A program made the translations under genes and the position numbers. Shown piece after piece: positions 44,307 through 50,943 of a stretch of DNA of 50,943 nucleotides; the stretch's first letter is position 1; each line of letters begins with the position of its first letter. Source of the stretch: Pseudoselenomonas ruminantium (GTDB taxonomy: Bacteria > Bacillota > Negativicutes > Selenomonadales > Selenomonadaceae); the NCBI GenBank assembly GCA_902780915.1, contig CACZHK010000028.1, positions 1 to 50,943 on the forward strand. Reading direction: 5' to 3'. Below the pieces are notes generated by a model that had not been told where the DNA came from, searched no databases, and saw only the letters and a list, made by a program, of their open reading frames with translations.

Positions 44307-44756
44307 GTGGCGGCGGCGTTTTTGTTTTTCGGAGTGTTGGTGCTTGACCAGCTGGTGAAGGGCTTGATACAGGTAAGCTGCCTGCCGGGAGAATCCATTC
44401 CTGTGATGACGGGGATTTTTCACATCACCTATGTGCTGAATCCAGGGGCGGCCTTTGGCCTGTTGGAAAACCAGACATGGTTCTTCATTCTGGCTGCGGC
44501 AGTCATCAGCCTGGCTTTTATCTGGTACTATCCCCGCCTGAGGCGCGAATGTGGCTTCCTGCACTATGGCTGCGTAGCCATGGTGGCAGGAGCCATAGGC
44601 AACCTCATAGACCGCATCAAGATGGGGCTGGTGGTGGATTTTCTTGATTTCCGCATCTGGCCGGTATTCAATCTGGCGGATATCGCCATTGTAGTGGGGG
44701 TGATCAGCATGGTCTATGCCATTCTGTTCAAGCTCAATGAGGACGAGGAAAGCTGA
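44307..44756 (+). CDS. lspA: lipoprotein signal peptidase LspA
   Basis: LspA is the aspartyl protease that removes the signal peptide of prolipoproteins in the inner membrane. Four hydrophobic segments are visible. The conserved motifs are LDQLVK near residue 13, LNPGAAFGLL (44-53), GNLIDRIKMGLVVDFLDF with catalytic Asp111, and FNLADIAI with catalytic Asp125. The length of 149 residues is normal. The start is GTG 44307 with GGAGG about 11 nt upstream, inside the divIVA end. The stop overlaps the rluD start by one base (TGATG). Confidence 0.93.
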   Translation: MAAAFLFFGVLVLDQLVKGLIQVSCLPGESIPVMTGIFHITYVLNPGAAFGLLENQTWFFILAAAVISLAFIWYYPRLRRECGFLHYGCVAMVAGAIGNLIDRIKMGLVVDFLDFRIWPVFNLADIAIVVGVISMVYAILFKLNEDEES

Positions 44757-45667
44757 TGGAAACTATCTTTGTTGCGGATATGGACGGGGAGAGGCTGGAT
44801 GTCTTCCTGGTGAGGCAGCAGCCGGAGCTTTCCCGCGCTCATGTGCAGAAAATCATTGCCTCCGGGGAGGTGCTGGTGGACGGCAGGGCGCGCAAGGCAA
44901 ATTTCAAGCTCAAGGCGGGGGCTTCTGTGAGTTTCAGGCTGCCAGAGGCAGCCACTATCGAGGTGAAGCCAGAAAACATCCCTCTGGATATCCTCTATGA
45001 AGATGAGGACATCATCGTGGTGAACAAGTCCAGGGGGATGGTGGTGCATCCCGCGGCAGGAGTGAATAGCGGCACCTTGGTGAACGCCCTGCTTTTCCAC
45101 TGCCATGACTTGTCGGGCATCAACGGGGAGATCCGTCCGGGCATTGTCCATCGTTTGGACAAGGATACTTCCGGGGTCATGGTGGCGGCCAAGAACGACA
45201 AGGCTCATCTGAACCTGGCGAAGCAAATTGGCATGAAGACTGCCCACCGTAGCTATCTGGCGGTGGTGCATGGCAATATCAAAGAAGAGGCAGGCATCAT
45301 CAAAGGGGATATAGGCCGTCATCCAACGGACAGGAAGCGCATGGCCATCGTGCAGGAAAACGGCAAGCCTGCGGTGACCCACTTCAAAGTGCTGGAGCGC
45401 TTCGGGGATTATACCTTGGTGGAGTGCAGGCTAGAGACAGGCCGCACCCATCAGATCAGGGTGCATATGACCAGCATTGGCCATCCTTTAGTGAATGATC
45501 CCAAGTATGGCAGAGGCAAGACACCATTCGGCATCAAGGGGCAGGCACTACATTCGAGGCAGCTTACCCTGAAGCACCCCGCCACAGGGGAGGAGATGAC
45601 TTTCAAGGCACCCCTGCCTGAGGATATGGAAAAAATCCTGGCGACTCTTAGGAACCGCAGAAAATAA
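44756..45667 (+). CDS. rluD: ribosomal large-subunit pseudouridine synthase (RluD/RluA family)
   Basis: An S4 domain (about residues 10-65, RLDVFLVRQQPELSRAHVQKIIASGEVLVDG) is followed by the RluA catalytic domain with PGIVHRLDKDTSG, catalytic Asp135, then TAHRSYLAVVHG and LETGRTHQIRVHM. It modifies uridines in 23S rRNA; which helix cannot be told by eye. The length of 303 residues fits RluD/YlyB. It is translationally coupled to lspA, as in Bacillus lspA-ylyB. Confidence 0.93.
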   Translation: METIFVADMDGERLDVFLVRQQPELSRAHVQKIIASGEVLVDGRARKANFKLKAGASVSFRLPEAATIEVKPENIPLDILYEDEDIIVVNKSRGMVVHPAAGVNSGTLVNALLFHCHDLSGINGEIRPGIVHRLDKDTSGVMVAAKNDKAHLNLAKQIGMKTAHRSYLAVVHGNIKEEAGIIKGDIGRHPTDRKRMAIVQENGKPAVTHFKVLERFGDYTLVECRLETGRTHQIRVHMTSIGHPLVNDPKYGRGKTPFGIKGQALHSRQLTLKHPATGEEMTFKAPLPEDMEKILATLRNRRK

Positions 45668-45672
45668 GCTGA

Positions 45673-46266
<594 letters not shown>

Positions 46267-46297
46267 TGTAACTTGGAAATTTTTTACGATTGCTGTC

Positions 46298-46325
46298 ATT
46301 CCGCCTCTTTTTGGGGGCGGATTTT
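46298..46325 (+). terminator. terminator after pyrR
   Basis: ATTCCGCCTC pairs with GGGGCGGAT (stem 46300-46307 with 46314-46321) and runs into TTTTCTTTT. It closes the long pgeF-to-pyrR run. Confidence 0.75.
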
Positions 46326-46415
46326 CTTTTAGTAAGATTTCTTCCACTGGTAAAAATCAGGCTATAGTGTTACAATAACATATCGTCATTCGATAAAAAT
46401 ACAGAGGTGTTCACC

Positions 46416-47663
46416 ATGGAAATCAGTATGGATATATTAGTCAATCGTTTCAAGGATTATGTGAGTTTCGATACCCAGTCCAGTGAGGAAAACGGCCAGG
46501 TTTGCCCTAGTACGCCGGGACAGCTGGTATTGGCTAAACACTTGGCAGAGGAACTGAAGAGCCTGGGACTGGAGGAGGTCACCCTTGATAATCACGGCTA
46601 TATCATGGCTACCCTGCCTGCCAATGGCTGCGAGGGTGCGCCTGTGGTAGGTTTCATCTCTCATATGGACACCAGCCCCGATGCTTCAGGGGCCAATATC
46701 AGGCCACAGATAGTGGAGAATTACGATGGGGAAGATATTATTCTGAATAAAGATCAAGATATCAGGCTTTCGCCTAAGAATTTCCCCAGCCTACTGAAGT
46801 ATAAGGGGCAGTCCCTAATGACCACGGACGGCACTACCCTGCTGGGGGCAGATGACAAGGCAGGGGTCACCGCCATTGTCAGTGCAGCGGAGTTTCTTCT
46901 AAAGCATCAGGAAGTGAAACATGGCAAGATACGCCTGGGCTTTACTCCAGACGAGGAGACGGGTCATAGCGCCGACCGTTTTGATGTCAAGGCGTTTGGG
47001 GCAGACTTTGCCTACACCGTTGATGGTGATGAACTGGGCAGCCTGGAGTATGAGAATTTCAATGCTGCCAATGCCACCATCACCTTCAAGGGGCGCAGTG
47101 TTCATACTGGCGATGCCAAGGGCAAGATGATCAATGCCAATACCATAGCCTGTGAATGGCAGCAGATGCTGCCCGCCGGGGAGCGGCCTGAGTATACTGA
47201 AGGATACGAGGGTTTCTACCATGTCCACAAGGTTAGCGGCGATGTAGAAATGGTCACTATGATGATGCTTATCCGCGACCATGACAAGAACAAATTCGCC
47301 CGCCGCAAGGCTTATCTCGATGAGCTTGCAGCCATGCTGAACAAAAAGTATGGCGAAGGCACCGTTACGGTGGATTGCAAGGATATGTACCTCAACATGA
47401 AGGAAAAAATGGAAGAGGCCATGTATGTGGTGGAACTGGCAGAAAAGGCAATGGCAAGCGTCGATGTGAGGCCTATAGTCAAGCCTATTCGCGGCGGTAC
47501 AGATGGCGCAAGGCTGTCCTTTATGGGATTACCTTGCCCGAATCTTTTCACTGGGGGCACCAACTTCCATGGCAGATTCGAGTACCTGCCACTGCAATCC
47601 CTTCAGAAGGCGGCAGAGACCGTGCTGGCCATCATGATTATGGCTGGTGAATTGAAAAAATAA
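46416..47663 (+). CDS. pepT: peptidase T (tripeptide aminopeptidase, M20)
   Basis: PepT is a cytoplasmic di-zinc aminotripeptidase. Metal ligands and catalytic residues: SHMDTSPD (His83, Asp85), GADDKAG (Asp146) and FTPDEETG (Glu180, Glu181). RGGTDGARLSFMGLPCPNLFTGG near the end is also a PepT signature. The length of 415 residues is normal. ATG 46416 was chosen (GAGGTG just upstream); the in-frame GTG at 46407 falls inside the ribosome site. def starts 13 nt after its stop. Confidence 0.94.
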   Translation: MEISMDILVNRFKDYVSFDTQSSEENGQVCPSTPGQLVLAKHLAEELKSLGLEEVTLDNHGYIMATLPANGCEGAPVVGFISHMDTSPDASGANIRPQIVENYDGEDIILNKDQDIRLSPKNFPSLLKYKGQSLMTTDGTTLLGADDKAGVTAIVSAAEFLLKHQEVKHGKIRLGFTPDEETGHSADRFDVKAFGADFAYTVDGDELGSLEYENFNAANATITFKGRSVHTGDAKGKMINANTIACEWQQMLPAGERPEYTEGYEGFYHVHKVSGDVEMVTMMMLIRDHDKNKFARRKAYLDELAAMLNKKYGEGTVTVDCKDMYLNMKEKMEEAMYVVELAEKAMASVDVRPIVKPIRGGTDGARLSFMGLPCPNLFTGGTNFHGRFEYLPLQSLQKAAETVLAIMIMAGELKK

Positions 47664-47676
47664 CAAGGAGAAATGT

Positions 47677-48138
47677 ATGGCACCATTGGAAATAAGAAAA
47701 GCCGGGGATCCGGTACTGAAACAGCACTGTGAAACTATAGAGAAGATAGACAAGAATCTGAAGCTGACTCTTGATGCTATGGCTGAGACTATGTACCAGA
47801 ACGATGGGGTAGGGTTGGCAGCACCACAGGTTGGGCTGCCCATCAGAATGGTAGTCATTGATTGCCAGGACGACCACGGTCTCATCGAACTAATCAATCC
47901 TGTCATCACTTACAAGGAAGGTTCCATGACAGGCTCTGAGGGCTGCTTGTCTGTGCCGGGCATCTATGGTGAAGTAGAACGCTATGCCAAGGTCAAGGTG
48001 GAGTTCCTGAATCGTCGGGGCAAGAAGCAGCACCTCACGGCTACTGGTCTTTTGGCTCGCTGTATCCAGCATGAACTCGATCATCTGGAAGGACAGCTCT
48101 TTATCGATATCGCTACCAGTATTCGCAAAGGGGAATGA
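47677..48138 (+). CDS. def: peptide deformylase
   Basis: Def removes the N-formyl group of nascent proteins, using Fe2+ or Zn2+. The three motifs are GVGLAAPQ (44-51), EGCLS with metal Cys90, and QHELDHL with His132, Glu133 and His136. The length of 153 residues is standard. The AAGGAG site precedes ATG 47677. It overlaps fmt by four bases (ATGA), so formyl addition and removal are encoded together. Confidence 0.97.
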   Translation: MAPLEIRKAGDPVLKQHCETIEKIDKNLKLTLDAMAETMYQNDGVGLAAPQVGLPIRMVVIDCQDDHGLIELINPVITYKEGSMTGSEGCLSVPGIYGEVERYAKVKVEFLNRRGKKQHLTATGLLARCIQHELDHLEGQLFIDIATSIRKGE

Positions 48139-49091
48139 CAATGGAAAAACTCCGGGTAGTTTTCATGGGTACGCCTGAGTTTGCCGTGCCTTGCCTGGCG
48201 GCCCTGCAGGCAGCTGATAATTGTGAGGTTATCGGGGTCTACACCCAGCCTGACAAGCCCAGGGGCAGAGGGCAGAAGCTGCTGCCTTCACCTGTTAAGG
48301 CTTGGGCAGAGGAACATAGACTGCCTGTCCATCAGCCTGTCAAAATCAAGACGGAAGAGGCAACTGCAGAACTTAGAGGGTTGAAACCAGATTTGGTGGT
48401 AGTGGTGGCCTTTGGCCAGATTCTTTCTCAAGAAATATTGGATATTCCCCCGTATGGCTGCATAAATGTTCATGGCTCACTGCTTCCCCGTTATCGTGGT
48501 GCAGCTCCCATGCAGTGGTGTGTGATCAACGGCGAAACAAAAACTGGCATCACAACCATGATGATGGATGCCGGTCTTGACACCGGGGATATGCTGCTGA
48601 AAGAGGAACTTCCCATCGGCCCTGATATGACATTGGAAGAGGTTCATGACAGTCTGATGGAGATGGGGGCACAAGTACTTATGAAGACTATCGAGGAACT
48701 GTGTGCCGGTACATTGAAGAGAGTGCCCCAGGAGGGCGAGTCCAATTATGCCCCTATGCTGACTAAGGAAACTGGACATATTGACTGGCAGAAAAGTGCC
48801 CAGCAGATCCACAATCTGGTACGAGGACTGAACTCATGGCCTGGGGCATATACCAGCTATGAGGGGCAGAAGTTCAAGATTTGGCGCACGGTGCTTACAG
48901 GGGAAACTGCCCCTGTAAGCACAGCCGCAGGCGCAATTCTTGCAGCGGACAGCAACCAGGGGCTGAAGGTGGCGGCAGGTGACGGGCGAGTGCTGGCCAT
49001 CACTGAACTGCAGGCTCCTGGCAAAAAGAAAATGCAGGCTCAGGATTACCTGCGTGGTAATAGTCTGGCGGCAGGAAGCTGCTTCGCTTGA
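48135..49091 (+). CDS. fmt: methionyl-tRNA formyltransferase
   Basis: Fmt formylates initiator Met-tRNA with 10-formyl-tetrahydrofolate. The N-terminal domain holds VVFMGTPEFAVPCL and the catalytic block INVHGSLLPRYRGAAPMQW (Asn111, His113) with Asp150 in MMDAGLDTGD. The C-terminal OB-like domain (about 210-318) binds tRNA. The length is 318 residues. The start ATG 48135 overlaps the def stop; an alternative ATG two codons later is also possible. Confidence 0.96.
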   Translation: MTMEKLRVVFMGTPEFAVPCLAALQAADNCEVIGVYTQPDKPRGRGQKLLPSPVKAWAEEHRLPVHQPVKIKTEEATAELRGLKPDLVVVVAFGQILSQEILDIPPYGCINVHGSLLPRYRGAAPMQWCVINGETKTGITTMMMDAGLDTGDMLLKEELPIGPDMTLEEVHDSLMEMGAQVLMKTIEELCAGTLKRVPQEGESNYAPMLTKETGHIDWQKSAQQIHNLVRGLNSWPGAYTSYEGQKFKIWRTVLTGETAPVSTAAGAILAADSNQGLKVAAGDGRVLAITELQAPGKKKMQAQDYLRGNSLAAGSCFA

Positions 49092-49117
49092 TGTAGGAAA
49101 GATTCTTCGGAGGAATT

Positions 49118-49915
49118 ATGGCAAATCAGATCCTTGAAGAAAATAAAAAAGTTCCCTTACTGCAGACTAGAGCAAAAAAACGCCTTTTTGTGGGCTTTCT
49201 GTTGCTGGCTATACTCTTTTGTACAGGTCTGCTGGCTCTTGGCTGGTACATAGCCTCACCAGGGCTTGCCCAGATTTGGGAGCCTTTGCCGGCTTTGGTG
49301 GGTGGCCTTTTTTCTCTTGCTATCCTGCTGGGGCTTTGGGGGGTAGCTACTATTGTCTTTGCAGTGCTGGGGTTGCCATATCTGCCTCTTTTCAAGAAGC
49401 AGACTTACAGTCTGATCAACCTGCTCTTTCCCCTTGCTGTACGGATCGGTAGCTTGTTTGGCATCAGCAAGAGGCAGCTGGAGGGTTCTTTCATAACTGT
49501 CAGCAACCTCATGTTTGACCGCATGAATATCAAGGTTCCTGCAGAACGTTTGCTGGTTATAACACCGCACTGCCTGCAACTGGCCACTTGCCCCCATAAG
49601 ATTACCCGTGATCCAGGTAACTGCAAGCGTTGCGGCAGCTGTGATATCGGCTCGCTGGTAACTCTCTCCGAGGAAATGGGATTTCACTTCTTTGTGGCCA
49701 CGGGAGGGACTTTGGCCCGGCAGGTAGTCAAGGATACCCGCCCCAAAGCAGTGCTGGCCATTGCTTGTGAGCGTGATCTCATGAGCGGCATACAGGATGT
49801 ATATCCCTTGCCAGCAGTAGGAGTGCTGAATATACGTCCTAACGGCCCCTGCTATAATACTCACGTAGATATAGAAGAGGTGCGGCGGGAACTGGAAAAG
49901 CTGATAAAAAAATAA
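49118..49915 (+). CDS. DUF116 membrane protein with conserved cysteines
   Basis: Conserved protein of unknown function (DUF116). Two hydrophobic regions (about residues 23-46 and 60-92) anchor a cytoplasmic domain. That domain has a cysteine set, Cys152, Cys158, Cys169, Cys172 and Cys175 (HCLQLATCPHK, GNCKRCGSCDIG), that looks like a metal or Fe-S site, then FVATGGTLARQVVKDTRPKAVLAIACERDL. The length is 265 residues. In Clostridia this gene commonly follows def-fmt, as here. GGAGG lies upstream of ATG 49118. A terminator follows. Confidence 0.85.
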   Translation: MANQILEENKKVPLLQTRAKKRLFVGFLLLAILFCTGLLALGWYIASPGLAQIWEPLPALVGGLFSLAILLGLWGVATIVFAVLGLPYLPLFKKQTYSLINLLFPLAVRIGSLFGISKRQLEGSFITVSNLMFDRMNIKVPAERLLVITPHCLQLATCPHKITRDPGNCKRCGSCDIGSLVTLSEEMGFHFFVATGGTLARQVVKDTRPKAVLAIACERDLMSGIQDVYPLPAVGVLNIRPNGPCYNTHVDIEEVRRELEKLIKK

Positions 49916-49934
49916 GATTCAAGCAAATGCGATG

Positions 49935-49974
49935 ATGCACAGTTTTACGTAATGGCATAAAACTGTGCATTTTT
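49935..49974 (+). terminator. terminator of the pepT-def-fmt-DUF116 unit
   Basis: A perfect 13-bp stem, ATGCACAGTTTTA (49935-49947) with TAAAACTGTGCAT (49958-49970), is followed by TTTTATCTTT. Confidence 0.85.
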
Positions 49975-50016
49975 ATCTTTGTTTTAGCATAATGGAGGAC
50001 GAAGGGTGGTCTTTGA

Positions 50017-50817
50017 TTGGAAATCCTTTTATTTTTATTGTTGGGCACAGGTGTGGGCATCTTTGGGTCCCTGGTGGGCATCGGTGGTGGACTGATATGT
50101 GTACCGGTATTTATATTTTTTATGTCCGAGGGAGGCATATACCCTTATTTTTCCACAGCAGCTCAAATAACGGGAACATCGCTGTTCATTGTGCTGGCCA
50201 ATGCTATGTCAGGGGCTTGGGCCTATATCAGGCAAAAGCGTGTTTTTTTCCATTCAGCCATTCCCTTTGCCATCGCTACCTTGCCGGGAGCTTTTCTTGG
50301 TTCGTGGATAGTGGACAAATTCACTGTGGGCATGCTGAATCTCTACTATGGCATCTTCATAGGCTGCATGGCTATGCTTATGTACTGGAATGCCACCCGA
50401 GCCAAGCATGAGAACTTGCTAGAAATACCTGAAGGATTCCAATACAATCGTTGTATCGGCATAGCTGCTAGCATGGGAGTGGGGTTCCTTTCCAGCATCT
50501 TTGGTGTAGGGGGCGGCATCATTCATGTGCCAATGATGGTGTACGTGCTGGACTTTCCTGTGCATATCGCCACAGCCACGTCCTGCTTCATCCTGGCTGT
50601 TTCGGCTTTGGCAGGAACTGTCACCCATGTACTGTTGGATCATGTGGTTTGGCTGCCGGCTATCTGCATCAGCATCGGAGCTGCTATAGGTGCCCAAATA
50701 GGCGCGAGGATTTCTCGCAAAACCCGTTCTAAGACAATACTCATCCTTCTGTCCTTGGCCATGTTATGTGTAAGTGTACGTCTTATCATTTCAGGAAGTT
50801 GCTTATCTGGTAAATAA
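50017..50817 (+). CDS. TauE/SafE-family membrane permease
   Basis: A polytopic protein of the TauE/SafE (sulfite exporter, TSUP) family, thought to move sulfite, sulfoacetate or other organic anions across the inner membrane. About eight hydrophobic segments are visible. The family repeat GSLVGIGGGLICVPVF near residues 15-30 is echoed by FLSSIFGVGGGIIHVPMMV near 155-175. The length of 266 residues is normal. The start is TTG 50017; the ribosome site (GAAGGGTGG) is only moderate. No sulfur-metabolism gene is adjacent. Confidence 0.85.
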   Translation: MEILLFLLLGTGVGIFGSLVGIGGGLICVPVFIFFMSEGGIYPYFSTAAQITGTSLFIVLANAMSGAWAYIRQKRVFFHSAIPFAIATLPGAFLGSWIVDKFTVGMLNLYYGIFIGCMAMLMYWNATRAKHENLLEIPEGFQYNRCIGIAASMGVGFLSSIFGVGGGIIHVPMMVYVLDFPVHIATATSCFILAVSALAGTVTHVLLDHVVWLPAICISIGAAIGAQIGARISRKTRSKTILILLSLAMLCVSVRLIISGSCLSGK

Positions 50818-50862
50818 GATAGGCCAAGGTGGCTGTTGCATGAGTTAGGAACTGTCACGAAA

Positions 50863-50892
50863 TTAATTATCTATTTGGTCTGATGATATAAT
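50863..50892 (+). promoter_or_regulatory. possible promoter near the window end
   Basis: TTAATT (50863-50868) and TATAAT (50887-50892) with an 18-bp spacer lie in the 126 nt after the permease gene. No coding start is visible before the window ends. Confidence 0.3.
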
Positions 50893-50943
50893 TCCATTTT
50901 TCATTTGGGCCAACGAATTCAATATTAATATTTTCCTTCTGTT

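Overview
The window looks like chromosomal core from a member of the Negativicutes (diderm Firmicutes), probably Selenomonadaceae. This is an inference from gene content, not a database result. Firmicute markers are Mini-RNase III, a SigH-type sigma factor, a PolC-type replicase, SepF, DivIVA, PyrR and an ylm-type division cluster, with near-consensus sigma-A promoters (TTGACT/TATAAT, TTGACA/TATATT, all 17-bp spacing). Pointers to a diderm anaerobe are a CbiK cobaltochelatase with a signal peptide, type IV pilus motor and platform genes, and several radical-SAM and Fe-S proteins. I see no CRISPR array, tRNA, rRNA, prophage, complete IS or defence island; almost all of it is housekeeping.

Layout. 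1-3.0 kb: the tail of cysS, then mrnC, thyX, rlmB and sigH. 3.1-10 kb: a secreted CbiK, a small reverse-strand ORF, and a galactoside operon (lacZ-galA) with a catabolite-type cre site. 10-12.3 kb: an EF-G2-type GTPase. 12.3-17.8 kb: type IV pilus genes pilB, pilT and pilC, interrupted by a membrane-anchored unknown protein and a ROK sugar kinase. 17.8-23.5 kb: nadE (reverse), a YbaK deacylase, nanE lying between a 186-bp palindromic MITE-like element and a solo copy of its end, then dapB-asd. 23.6-33.7 kb: polC, surE (reverse), typA, an extra sepF, pepD and an acyltransferase (reverse). 33.8-39.9 kb: an ASCH-like protein, an Rrf2/IscR-like regulator, rodZ, ygiQ, nrdR and a B12-binding radical SAM protein. 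40-46.3 kb: the pgeF-yggS-sepF-proC-ylmH-divIVA-lspA-rluD-pyrR run. 46.4-50.9 kb: pepT-def-fmt-DUF116 and a TauE/SafE permease. All four convergent gene pairs share one bidirectional hairpin terminator.

Main points for a second look. (1) nrdR lacks about 21 codons between the two CxxC knuckles of its zinc ribbon, in frame. (2) lacZ has an out-of-frame deletion of roughly 40 nt exactly at the conserved RAPxDND region, splitting an otherwise intact gene. (3) PolC has no embedded DEDDh proofreading exonuclease: about 8 residues stand where some 180 are expected. (4) A hairpin MITE-like element flanks nanE. (5) Two tandem 23-bp repeats, each holding the inverted repeat TTAGCGTACTAA, abut the -35 box of the rrf2 gene. 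(6) There are two divergent SepF proteins. No wholly new multi-gene system is evident; the novelty lies in these altered proteins and elements.
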